A DNA stretch of 64,000 nt, taken from the NCBI GenBank assembly GCA_017535315.1, contig JAFXUD010000012.1, positions 124,001-188,000 on the forward strand, given 5' to 3'. The notes beneath the pieces are model-generated. The model saw nothing but the letters and a program-made list of their open reading frames with translations. It searched no databases and was not told where the DNA came from. Of this stretch, positions 43,701 to 51,105 are shown in pieces. This stretch comes from Victivallales bacterium (GTDB taxonomy: Bacteria; Verrucomicrobiota; Lentisphaeria; Oligosphaerales; Oligosphaeraceae). The position numbers and the translations under genes were made by a program. Within the stretch, counting starts at the first letter, position 1; every line of letters begins with the position of its first letter.

Positions 43701-43977
43701 AATGAAACGTCTCGGGGAAAGAAAGGTGGAGGATCAGAAGGTGCTTGTACCCTGCGGGGTCATGGCGTGGCGCACATTGGATGGCATTTCCAACTGGTAT
43801 TTTTACTATACTGACCTTCCAATAAACAGCGAGGGGCCGTTGTTTTTCGCAGACCACGGCCAAAAGAAAAGCATCCAAATTGGAACCTATCGCGAACAGG
43901 GCTATAAACTAAACTGGAATTACAGTGGGGGCGAGGATTTGCCCAAGGGCTATTATGTTGTGTTCATCAAGAAATAA
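40798..43977 (+). CDS. 1059-residue membrane-anchored coiled-coil protein
   Basis: The first 340 residues have no export signal and are helical (ERLMDGYISVVREYNALCERV, repeats of QxxLxxL type). A single membrane helix lies near 344-365 (MMLVIGLMTAVLLLGAGVVVF), preceded by basic residues (AAKRKKG). The remaining 690 residues begin with a long coiled coil (to about 740), then a globular C-terminal domain (LHVDLYLKRTDL, SSLYFINDANVMG, SPGYYGTWLLSIKNDSFDF, WRTLDGISNWYFYYTDLP, GYYVVFIKK). Topology is therefore cytoplasm in, periplasm out. It would span the envelope and link a cytoplasmic regulator to the cell wall or outer membrane. It is 12 bp before the proton-channel gene. No known family. Confidence 0.65.
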   Translation: MAINIIAEIRQFMRQEDLTDRDRIERLMDGYISVVREYNALCERVRGLIKNNMVEELERFLNELETPLQEQYKELRQPAVKEFLEMAELYGLEVPALENVFEEIQGTMLSSMGLRPLLIRYRQIARSNNLQAKVALIRQILALNPKDALEWERNLTSFEEEWKLQLQESAKQAILSKDYQELKQIQETILEEPWKTPFNEHVVVKMAQVLEEEEKRAKKRLCEQLIASSESMLSQPGKLKDVTASLAKVNALQMEGSQLDSDWQRRLVTLEENTKKLVAQAAEEEKFAKLFFELEQKMNANAPVEEVDKIFYEMQRLRREIPDITMRRVDTYRQNAVMAAKRKKGMMLVIGLMTAVLLLGAGVVVFRAVSRSLSINEYSARLRTAIDDQAALSDVGYEILKEIETKVPDIRNSKEIASLAEEVTAKRKTEEGKRARFKELQLTLSTQMENYSENAVSIVELMKEIQGQALPEHQKELETLTQLHDERRAKYVRVQDSAYRKLCGDAGDAYIAMKTAMSEHRFDDAREYLPTIAEKLKAANEIPDVSFDAKSGLKNLVEQYVQAAKTLEQSVIDSEMETRLKSLEKKMKDFSAHIDNQQLAMADALCKEINTEAVEITRDIKNASTSLRNQFATLLEDIKGFNGRLDAVRNLIAEEEKALTNALAQKKLQDVQWAIQEFQSKYPSFYNKKEIAKLMDDFSKSQEEAVKEYDAVLHARGQRFNQLVEQVGKGMLEELLKRRDAYIANPVYMLGFTNTQNNVHVDLYLKRTDLDKAEEGVRFDKKMASSLYFINDANVMGLEREAQVRMDLDHHVLMIGNKVSFPMTLDYPGLNDIRNKSFFNSPGYYGTWLLSIKNDSFDFSKLEGWEKLDKSLEILFKEKSDGIRTIHEWLGIMDSVLAISQAFQQGGEFEATELLNLKQELFNLLAILPKESSWQSASWLYQNECSEFYKKLKEFVYGDFIKCGFLPTMKRLGERKVEDQKVLVPCGVMAWRTLDGISNWYFYYTDLPINSEGPLFFADHGQKKSIQIGTYREQGYKLNWNYSGGEDLPKGYYVVFIKK

Positions 43978-43989
43978 GGAGAAGGATAG

Positions 43990-44955
43990 ATGGTACGTTA
44001 TGAACTGAATTTCCAGGAGCTGGACCCCGAGGCGAAAATGGGGCTGACACCCCAGAAGTACACGGCTGTCAGCGCGATATGGACTTTCTTCCTGGGGCTG
44101 CTGTTTACTGGAGTCTTCTACGGGGCGATGTATCCGCTCCACGCGCGGCACAAGTGGCAGATGGTCGATATGTTCTTTCACGGCGGCGTGGAGAACCGCT
44201 CTACCATCCCCTACTTTACGATGTTCCTGACCTGCTGGTGCCTGGCGTTTCTCTTTGTCAAGTGGCGCAAGCTGGCCGCGCAGCGGAAGGCGCTGTCGTT
44301 GGTATTCACCCCTCCCGACAGCCGTTTCGTCATCACGCGGCTGATTGCGGGGCCGCTGGTCAACCAGTTGCACCAGCGTGTCTATCAGAGCGAGAAATTC
44401 ATGCTCTTCTGGCGGATTGAATGCGCCCTGAATGAGCTGGACAACTTGGGGCACGTCTCCGAGGTGTCGGCGGTGATGAACGACCTGGCGGAGAACGACG
44501 CCAACCTGGTGGAGAGCAGCTATACCCTGACGAAGGGGCTCATCTGGGCCATCCCCGTGCTGGGCTTCATCGGGACGGTGCTGGGGCTAAGCCAGGCGGT
44601 TGGCGGCTTCGGCTCCGTTGTCAGCAGTGGGGCTGATTTGGAAACGCTGAAGGACGCGTTGAGCGGCGTGACCTCTGGCCTTGGCACGGCCTTCGAGACG
44701 ACGCTCATCGCGCTTGTCGCGGCGTTGATTGTCCAGTTGCTCATGACGCTTCTGATGCGCAAGGAGGAGGAGTTCCTTGACGAATGCTCAACCTACTGCT
44801 ATGCCAATGTGACCAGCAAATTGAAGATTTTCGGCGAGAATGAGACCGACAACCTCTCAAGCGTTTCGGCGGGGCTTCTTGACGGAAATATTAGTGTAAC
44901 TGGCGGCCTTGGTGCAGCCATGGACACGCCTGACGGCACGGCTGAAAAGAAGTAA
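43990..44955 (+). CDS. MotA/TolQ/ExbB-type proton-channel subunit
   Basis: 321 residues, ribosome-binding site AAGGAGAAGG. Four membrane helices lie at about 26-48, 73-91, 183-205 and 236-256. The third holds IPVLGFIGTVLGLSQAVGG with Thr196, the family position that lines the ion path in TolQ and MotA. The fourth follows GLGTAFETTLIALVAAL, also typical. The long loop between helices 2 and 3 is cytoplasmic and helical (LNELDNLGHVSEVSAVMNDLAENDANL). Pentamers of this family surround two ExbD/MotB-type helices and rotate on proton flow. The next two genes supply such helices, so this is the motor core of the system. Confidence 0.88.
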   Translation: MVRYELNFQELDPEAKMGLTPQKYTAVSAIWTFFLGLLFTGVFYGAMYPLHARHKWQMVDMFFHGGVENRSTIPYFTMFLTCWCLAFLFVKWRKLAAQRKALSLVFTPPDSRFVITRLIAGPLVNQLHQRVYQSEKFMLFWRIECALNELDNLGHVSEVSAVMNDLAENDANLVESSYTLTKGLIWAIPVLGFIGTVLGLSQAVGGFGSVVSSGADLETLKDALSGVTSGLGTAFETTLIALVAALIVQLLMTLLMRKEEEFLDECSTYCYANVTSKLKIFGENETDNLSSVSAGLLDGNISVTGGLGAAMDTPDGTAEKK

Positions 44956-44979
44956 AGGCTTTCAGAGAGGCAGAATGAT

Positions 44980-45852
44980 ATGAAAGACCGCGGCGCGCCC
45001 ATAAGCCTGTTTTCCTTCCAGGACATCGTCACAAGCCTGACGGGCATCATGGTGATTGTGATACTTGTCATCGTGCTACAACTGGCGGAGGCGAGGTTCG
45101 ACTACGAGAATCCGAAGTCCGACAACTCCGAGTATCTGGAGATGAAGGCGAAGATGAAGGAGTTGGCGGAACAATTAAAGCAGTTGAAGGAGGCTGGCGA
45201 GGAGATACCCGAGGAGGTCAAGGCCTACCTCAACATCTCCGTCGAGGCCGTTGATGCCCAGCTTCAGGATGCGGAGAAGGCAACGGCTGCAATGACCGCC
45301 GAGAAGGAGCGGAACGAAAAGGAAATGGTGACGATGAAACTCACCCTTGGACAGTTGAAGGAGCTGCTCAAGGGCCTCAATGCGGAGAAGAAGGAGAAGG
45401 AGGCGAAGCGGGATGTCGTCGATGAAAAGGTGGCGGCTGCGGAGAAGGATGATTCCTCCAATACGCTGGAACGCCAATTGCAGACGCTTCAATTGGAGAA
45501 TGAGCGGCTGAAAAACAACATCCGCATCACAGCGGACAAGGTGGAGTTCTCCTTTGTGGGTATAATGTCCCGACAGCCCATTCTCATCGAGTGTACGGGG
45601 AATGGCTTCCGTGCGCAGGTCTATAAGAGCGGTCAACCCGTCAAGGAATTCAGGGGCGGCGGGTTGAGTTCGAGTATCTCTGGCCTAGTTGCATGGCTGC
45701 GTCAGCAGGACCTGAAGAAGAGCTATCCTGTCCTCCTGCTGCGGAGGAGCTTTTTCTCGCATCTGGATGATCTTCTGATTACCCTGTATCGTCTTGACAA
45801 GGATATCGTCCTTGGCATGGAGCCGCTGGATGACAAGGTGAAGGTGTTCTGA
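44980..45852 (+). CDS. ExbD/MotB-like subunit 1
   Basis: 290 residues; one N-terminal membrane helix (SFQDIVTSLTGIMVIVILVIVLQL) with Asp15 at its cytoplasmic edge, the position of the proton-binding Asp of ExbD, TolR and MotB. A periplasmic coiled coil follows (about 48-185, Glu/Lys/Leu-rich). Then comes a compact alpha/beta domain (KVEFSFVGIMSRQPILIECTGNGFRAQVY, ISGLVAWLRQQDLKKSYPVLLLRRSFF, LITLYRLDKDIVLGMEPLDD) that resembles ExbD periplasmic domains in size. There is no OmpA-like peptidoglycan-binding domain. Ribosome-binding site GAGAGG. Its stop overlaps the next start (TGATG), so the two ExbD-like proteins are probably made in equal amounts. Confidence 0.8.
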   Translation: MKDRGAPISLFSFQDIVTSLTGIMVIVILVIVLQLAEARFDYENPKSDNSEYLEMKAKMKELAEQLKQLKEAGEEIPEEVKAYLNISVEAVDAQLQDAEKATAAMTAEKERNEKEMVTMKLTLGQLKELLKGLNAEKKEKEAKRDVVDEKVAAAEKDDSSNTLERQLQTLQLENERLKNNIRITADKVEFSFVGIMSRQPILIECTGNGFRAQVYKSGQPVKEFRGGGLSSSISGLVAWLRQQDLKKSYPVLLLRRSFFSHLDDLLITLYRLDKDIVLGMEPLDDKVKVF

Positions 45853-46790
45853 TGAGCAGGAAAAACAAATTGCCCGACAGCCTGGAGCTACTTCTGGACA
45901 CGATGTGCAACACTTTCGGAGCCATTATGTTCATCGCGATTTCGCTGGTCATCATCTCGCAGGTGACGACGAAGATGATTCGCGATATGCAGCCGCAGGA
46001 GATTACGGAGGAGTATCTGAAGCAAATGCGGGAGAGGATTCGCGCTCTGGAAGATGAACTGGCCGTGGAGGAGCAGAAGATGGCGGAGAGGGCGTTGGCC
46101 GCTCTCGCCATGCCCCAGAAGAAGAGGGAGAAGGTGGAGAAGGTATTGGACGCGAAGGCCCAAAACCAGAAACTCATCCTTGACCTCTCCCATCAGGTTG
46201 ACGAGAAGACGAGGATGCAGAATGAACTGGAGAACGCTAGGAACGAGGTGGAGAATACAAGGAACGAGGCAGCACAGTTGGAGATGGAGACAACCCAGAA
46301 GGAACGCGCTCTTGCGCAGATGATTCTGGCTAACCAGCAGCGGAAGGAGGAAATGCAAAGGCGAATCGAACAGGCGAGGAAGGAGCAGGCAAACTTGAAC
46401 AGGACGCAGGAGAATACATCTCCTCAGATGCTGACTTTCTCTATGGAAATCAGCACAACAGGCGAAAGGCAGTACACCATCTGCTTGAAAAACAAACGGC
46501 TTTACAAAGTGGATGCAGACGAAGTTGAGGTAGTGAAGGACAGCGAAGAGGAAGGCCATTTTTCCTTTAAGGGCAATGGACACCTCATTTCGGGAAATGT
46601 CGATGGCGAGATCCGCAGGCTTTTGGGCGGTGTCAGCCAGGGAAGGTTTGTCACTGTTTTCAGTGACCAGGCAAGCTATGACGTGCTGGTGGCCTTGCGC
46701 AAATACTTCCGTTCACGAAGAATCAAGATGAACTTCAATTATACGAACGACTGGAAATGCTGGTTTGGCGAAGTAAAAGCCTCGTATTAA
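45852..46790 (+). CDS. ExbD/MotB-like subunit 2
   Basis: 312 residues. One N-terminal membrane helix (LLLDTMCNTFGAIMFIAISLVIISQV) with Asp16 at the same place as in subunit 1, but otherwise a different sequence. A long coiled coil follows (45-195). The C-terminal domain (SPQMLTFSMEISTTGERQYTICLKNKRLY, GHLISGNVDGEIRRLLGGVSQGRFVTVFSDQASYDVLVALRKYF) looks like a small alpha/beta domain, comparable in layout to subunit 1. Translation is coupled to subunit 1 by a one-base stop/start overlap. Two different Asp-bearing stators suggest a heterodimeric inner rotor or stator (inference). Confidence 0.8.
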   Translation: MSRKNKLPDSLELLLDTMCNTFGAIMFIAISLVIISQVTTKMIRDMQPQEITEEYLKQMRERIRALEDELAVEEQKMAERALAALAMPQKKREKVEKVLDAKAQNQKLILDLSHQVDEKTRMQNELENARNEVENTRNEAAQLEMETTQKERALAQMILANQQRKEEMQRRIEQARKEQANLNRTQENTSPQMLTFSMEISTTGERQYTICLKNKRLYKVDADEVEVVKDSEEEGHFSFKGNGHLISGNVDGEIRRLLGGVSQGRFVTVFSDQASYDVLVALRKYFRSRRIKMNFNYTNDWKCWFGEVKASY

Positions 46791-46801
46791 GGATGATGGC
46801 A

Positions 46802-49006
46802 ATGATGAAACGGATTTGGGTGATTGTGATTGTTTGTCTGTGTGGCATGGCATTTGTTTCCTGCAAGCCGAACCCCCCGAAGGAGGCGAAGGCAAAGGAA
46901 CTAGTGGAGACGCATTTCAAGGAGAAGGGGTATGCGGTGAAATGCGTGACACTGGGCGCATATAGTCAACTTGGAGAGGGTAGATGGTCTGCGGAAGTGG
47001 AGGTCAAACGGGACGATGACGAACAGATGTTCACCTACGAGGTGGAGTTCAAGGCACTAAAGAAGGGGTATGAACTATCCTGCGGCTTCGAGTATATGCT
47101 TGAACTGGACGACCTCGTAAAGAGGAAAGTGAACGAAAATATCAACAAAAACCAGTTCAAAATCCTCTCAATAGGGAAAGTGCCGCAGAAAACGGATGGG
47201 GCTGTCAACAAGGACGTGAAACCATTTTCTTTGGGCGTGGAGGTTAAATACATGCTCTTTGACCCCTCCCGTATACCTGAAGGGGATGTCTCGGCGCAAC
47301 CGAAGAAAGAGGCTCGTGGCGAAATCGGTTTCTCCCCTGAGATTACGCAGTTGCAGACAAGGTTGTTCAACAAGGACATGTTGCTTTTAGGGGTTCTTGA
47401 GGAATGCATCAAGGAGCAGATTGTCAATGAGTTTATGGAGGAGTATTTTATAACGGTCACAGTGGATGCGTTTCAGTCTCTGTACGAGAATGGCAAGAAC
47501 GGTTATTCGGGCAAGGCGAAAATCTCGAATAAAAAGCGAAAGCTATCTGGTCTGCTCAGCTTTGACCTGGTTCTCGTGGAGAATGGCTTCTGCAAGGTGA
47601 CCTGCCACAAAAATGGTTTTGAGAAATGGATGGTGGACGAGGGGAAGGATGCCAAATGGCGTAAACGCCGTCTTGAGATTCTGGCACAGGCCTGGAAGCT
47701 GGCCTGGGATCCAGAGAAACTCCATGACGAGGAGTACCATCCACTGGGAAACGCATTGGTCGAGATGGCGAACAATGCCATTAGGAATGAATACAGATCA
47801 AGTTTTTGGGGGGACTATACAAAGCTGAAGCCTGAAGAGAAGCTCAACTATATGTCCAGCATCATCACCACCCAAACGATATCCTTTGAGGGGCAGAGTT
47901 TCACCAAAAGCATGCTTGGGAGTGAATATGGGGCAATCAGTGTGAACACCCTTCCGCCTCTGCCCACTTTGTTCGATTCCAGTTCACTTGACTCGGATAA
48001 GTTTCCAAAGGTGGATTTGGAAACATGGGAAAAGGAGATAGAGATGGACATCAAGCGGGAACTGGAGGAAAAGTACGATCTCCGATTCATGTCGGATTCC
48101 GATTATCTTGAGAAGGCGTATCCCATTTATCAGAAACTTGACAAGGCGACTGTCACGGTAAAGGAGGAGCGGGGCGTGAAGAATGTGAAAATCATAGGAA
48201 TGGTCAAGGCCATTGGCGAAAACAAGGTTATGATCGGTCCACGAACCATCCTTATTGAAGACCTTACTGAAGAAAGCCGACTTAGTTTTGACATGAATTT
48301 TCGCGAAAAAAAGTTCAAGGAAATCCATTTCAATGATGCAATGAGGCTGAAGTTGATTACTCAACTCCGTCAGCCCATGCATGATCGTCGCCTCTGCATC
48401 AAATTGCAGGAGGCTGGGTATCTGCCCAATGTCTTCAAGGCGAAAACAGGTCTATACAACCCCGATGCGGAAACTTGGGTCTCGCAATATGATTTCCTGG
48501 CTCACTGGCTACGGGCGCACCTCATTGCCAAGGATCTCCTGGAAAAGGAAGGCTATGTCTATAGCCTGAACATGAAGAACCGCTACGAATGGATGCCGAA
48601 GAAGTGCGCGGAAAACTTTGCCACCTACCTCAGGGTTAAGAACGCGCGGCTGATCCATTTGGGAGAGGTTATGAGGGAACGCAGGAAAGAGCTTGAGAAG
48701 ATGAGAATGGATGGCTACTCCGATGAAGCCATTGAACGTGCCATCTGGAGGGAATTCGGACGAACGAACCAGGGGGATTACGGCAGATGCCTCTTCTGCA
48801 AGGGGACTGGCATGGAAGTGAAGTACACGGGTGGTGGGTTTTACAAGAAGATAGAATGCCGTGCCTGCTACGGAACAGGAAAAACCTCCAATGTCGATGA
48901 CGTAACTCTGGACGCAAGTGGAAATGTCGTCGAAAACACTGTCGAAGAATTCGAGGACGAGGAGTTCTGGAACACTGGCACAGTGGTTCCAGTACCATTA
49001 GAGTAA
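46802..49006 (+). CDS. Large lipoprotein with C-terminal DnaJ-like zinc motif
   Basis: 734 residues. Several ATGs occur (46793, 46802, 46805); 46802 is best placed after AAGGATGATGG. The signal MMKRIWVIVIVCLCGMAFVSCKP has a lipobox with Cys21, so the protein is lipid-anchored. Residues about 25-110 resemble the beta-rich C-terminal domain of the 276-residue protein further downstream (WSAEVEVKRDDDEQMFTYEVEFKALKK). The middle is mixed helical. Near 663-695 two CxxCxGxG-type motifs (CLFCKGTG and CRACYGTG) form the zinc site known from DnaJ, surprising in an envelope lipoprotein. It starts 11 bp after ExbD-like subunit 2 and so belongs to the complex. Family unknown. Confidence 0.6.
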   Translation: MMKRIWVIVIVCLCGMAFVSCKPNPPKEAKAKELVETHFKEKGYAVKCVTLGAYSQLGEGRWSAEVEVKRDDDEQMFTYEVEFKALKKGYELSCGFEYMLELDDLVKRKVNENINKNQFKILSIGKVPQKTDGAVNKDVKPFSLGVEVKYMLFDPSRIPEGDVSAQPKKEARGEIGFSPEITQLQTRLFNKDMLLLGVLEECIKEQIVNEFMEEYFITVTVDAFQSLYENGKNGYSGKAKISNKKRKLSGLLSFDLVLVENGFCKVTCHKNGFEKWMVDEGKDAKWRKRRLEILAQAWKLAWDPEKLHDEEYHPLGNALVEMANNAIRNEYRSSFWGDYTKLKPEEKLNYMSSIITTQTISFEGQSFTKSMLGSEYGAISVNTLPPLPTLFDSSSLDSDKFPKVDLETWEKEIEMDIKRELEEKYDLRFMSDSDYLEKAYPIYQKLDKATVTVKEERGVKNVKIIGMVKAIGENKVMIGPRTILIEDLTEESRLSFDMNFREKKFKEIHFNDAMRLKLITQLRQPMHDRRLCIKLQEAGYLPNVFKAKTGLYNPDAETWVSQYDFLAHWLRAHLIAKDLLEKEGYVYSLNMKNRYEWMPKKCAENFATYLRVKNARLIHLGEVMRERRKELEKMRMDGYSDEAIERAIWREFGRTNQGDYGRCLFCKGTGMEVKYTGGGFYKKIECRACYGTGKTSNVDDVTLDASGNVVENTVEEFEDEEFWNTGTVVPVPLE

Positions 49007-49060
49007 CTGCTTCGGATTGCAACTCATCACTGCCCTATCTCAATAGGTTTTTCCCATATT

Positions 49061-50181
49061 ATGAAACTGTTCATAAAGACACAAGGCAGGATTCTTGGCC
49101 CAATGAAGTGGGAAAGGATTCTCAAGACGGCGGACAGGGGATGCCTTGCGCCAGATGCGACTGTTTCCGATAATCAAGTGAACTGGCTTAACGTTGACGA
49201 GGCACGTAAACTTCTTGAAAAAAAGGAATCGACTGCGGCGGTTGTTTTTTCATCACGGTTTCAGAGCTCACACTCCCTTTCAACAACTCCATTGCAGAGC
49301 GATTCGGATATTTCTCACAAATGCCTAGAATGGACTGAGTTGAAAAGCTCCATGGAGACTGAATCGGATTTTCAGGGGAAGTCTCTAAAACAAATCAACG
49401 ATGCACAAAATGAAATTCAAGAGGCCATCGTTGGCGCAAAGAGCCAGAGTTTTTCTCGACTGCTTTTGCTAGAAAGTGGGATGGCGATACTGCTGGTCGT
49501 ATGGACTATTGTGCTTTGGTTAAATAGAGACTCTTCATCTTCCAAAGACCATGATGACAAGGGAATAACGGGTGAGGTTCTGACATCACGTCAAATCAAT
49601 GAATTGGCTACACCGAGTGTCCTTGCTGTTTGGGTGGAAACGAATTCTGGTTGGAGTACTGGATCGGGCATTCCCGTAACGCAACGGGATGTTCTGACAA
49701 ACAGACATGTCGTGGAGGAGATTGGAGAAGGTGGAGAAGTGCTGGTTTATAATGAAAAATGGGATAATCCAAGGGGGAAAACTGCAAAGAAAATCATCGA
49801 CTGTTGATTTGGCGTGGAAGTTATGAATGATTCTTTTCCAGTCAAGCCGTTGAAGACTTCCAACAACAAATCGTAACGCGGCGATAACGTTGACGCATAC
49901 GGCTATCCTGGATATGCGTACGATTTCGGAAAGGAGAATACAAAGGTGAGAGGAACAAGCGGACAAATTTCAGCGGTGGATTTGCCTGAGAAAGGAGCCT
50001 TGCATTATGAGCATACTGCTGCATTAAACCATGGCAATAGCGGTGGTCCACTTTCAATGACCATGGTGAAGAGGTAGATGTGAATACCTGGATCATTGAA
50101 AACACGAACAGTTCTTTTTTTGCAATAGAAATCAGTGAACTCAAAAAGGTCTTCCCACGTCTTTGGAATAAGGCACAATAA
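49061..50181 (+). pseudogene. GYF-domain trypsin-like protease, broken by frameshifts
   Basis: The intact part is 248 codons (to 49807): GYF_2 domain (MKLFIKTQGRILGPMKWERIL, about 1-55), linker, membrane helix (LLLESGMAILLVVWTIVLWL, about 143-163), then the start of a serine protease with catalytic His in VLTNRHVVEE. After the stop, the same protein continues in other frames. From 49887 to 50076 one reads DAYGYPGYAYDFG... and NHGNSGGPL, which contains the catalytic Ser. From 50055 to 50181 another frame gives FNDHGEEVDVNTWIIEN and the end LKKVFPRLW. At least two frame disruptions and a TAA near 49874 therefore separate the His and Ser parts. Other operon members are intact, so this is recent decay, or sequencing errors. 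Confidence 0.75.
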
Positions 50182-50232
50182 TAAGGAAAATGGCGGATTA
50201 ACTGTATTCAAATCAAGAAAAGGTCTATAACA

Positions 50233-51087
50233 ATGAAACTCTTTGTAAATTATCAAGGCAAGATTTTGGGACCGTTGGACTGGGAAAAGATTCTTTTCGC
50301 AGCGAAAAAAGGACGTTTCGCAGAGGATGTGACCGTTTCCGACGATCGAGTGAACTGGATCTCCATTGACGATGCACGCAAACTGTTTGAGAAGAGCAAG
50401 ACAGTTGAGCGGAAGGAGCCAGCTCTGATTGCTCCGTCTTCACAACACCAGGGGATGCAAGCATTCTCGCTTGGAACACCCAAGGGTGGCTACCCGGGCG
50501 GCACGCAGGGCGGCACTCATGGAGACTATCCTGGCGGCGCGCAGGGGGGCTACCCAGGTGGCGCGCAGGGGGGCTACCCAGATGGTGCGCAGGGGGGCTA
50601 CCCAGGTGGCGCGCAGTCAGGTTATCAGGGAATGCAGCAAATGAACGGTGTGTGGAATGGTGTTCCCAATAATGCAGCTGGTTCATATAGACAGTCCGTT
50701 TTGCCTGCTGTTTCTGCGGGTATTATTATTGCAATCATCATTGCAGTGATTGTCATTGGCGGCATTGGCGGTTTTTATTTTTTCATGAATCGAAGTGTCT
50801 ATAGTGATGTTAGCAAACACATTGATCTGTGGTTGAAGGCTGTTCAAAATGGCGATGGGGTTTCTGCATACGCTACGGACTTTGATATCCCATACTCGCC
50901 AGTCAGTTGGAAAATAATTACTGACAAATCAGAGTTTAAAGCCGGCAAAGAGACATACGAAGTCAAGTTATTGATGGAATCGTCTAACAAGGATGGTATC
51001 CCAATCAGAGCCACTTGGACGTTAGTTATCCGCAGGGACAAGAATCGGAAGACAGGGTTTGTCATAACCTATGTCAATGTTAATTGA
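50233..51087 (+). CDS. GYF-domain membrane protein with GGYPGGAQ repeats
   Basis: 284 residues. N-terminal GYF_2 domain (MKLFVNYQGKILGPLDWEKILFAAKKG, DDRVNWISIDDARKLFE), very similar to that of the preceding pseudogene. Residues about 85-135 are a Gly/Tyr/Pro/Gln-rich linker made of an 8-residue unit (GGAQGGYP) encoded by 24-bp DNA repeats near 50485-50620. A membrane helix lies near 160-185 (SAGIIIAIIIAVIVIGGIGGFYFF). The exported C-terminal 95 residues (SDVSKHIDLWLKAVQNGDGVSAY, YEVKLLMESSNKDG, TWTLVIRRDKNRK) form a small alpha/beta domain. GYF domains bind proline-rich peptides; the Pro-rich 479-residue protein of the same operon is a possible partner. Confidence 0.65.
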   Translation: MKLFVNYQGKILGPLDWEKILFAAKKGRFAEDVTVSDDRVNWISIDDARKLFEKSKTVERKEPALIAPSSQHQGMQAFSLGTPKGGYPGGTQGGTHGDYPGGAQGGYPGGAQGGYPDGAQGGYPGGAQSGYQGMQQMNGVWNGVPNNAAGSYRQSVLPAVSAGIIIAIIIAVIVIGGIGGFYFFMNRSVYSDVSKHIDLWLKAVQNGDGVSAYATDFDIPYSPVSWKIITDKSEFKAGKETYEVKLLMESSNKDGIPIRATWTLVIRRDKNRKTGFVITYVNVN

Positions 51088-51105
51088 AAAACACGGGGCA
51101 ATTCG

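Noticed and set aside
43990-46790. Zorya defence system (ZorA/ZorB)
   Set aside because: The ExbD-like proteins lack an OmpA-type domain, the channel lacks a long tail, and no ZorC/ZorD/ZorE was recognised; only an analogy remains.
43990-46790. Tol-Pal or TonB energiser (TolQR, ExbBD)
   Set aside because: No TolA, TonB, Pal or TolB gene is nearby, and the ExbD-like proteins are about twice the usual size with coiled coils.
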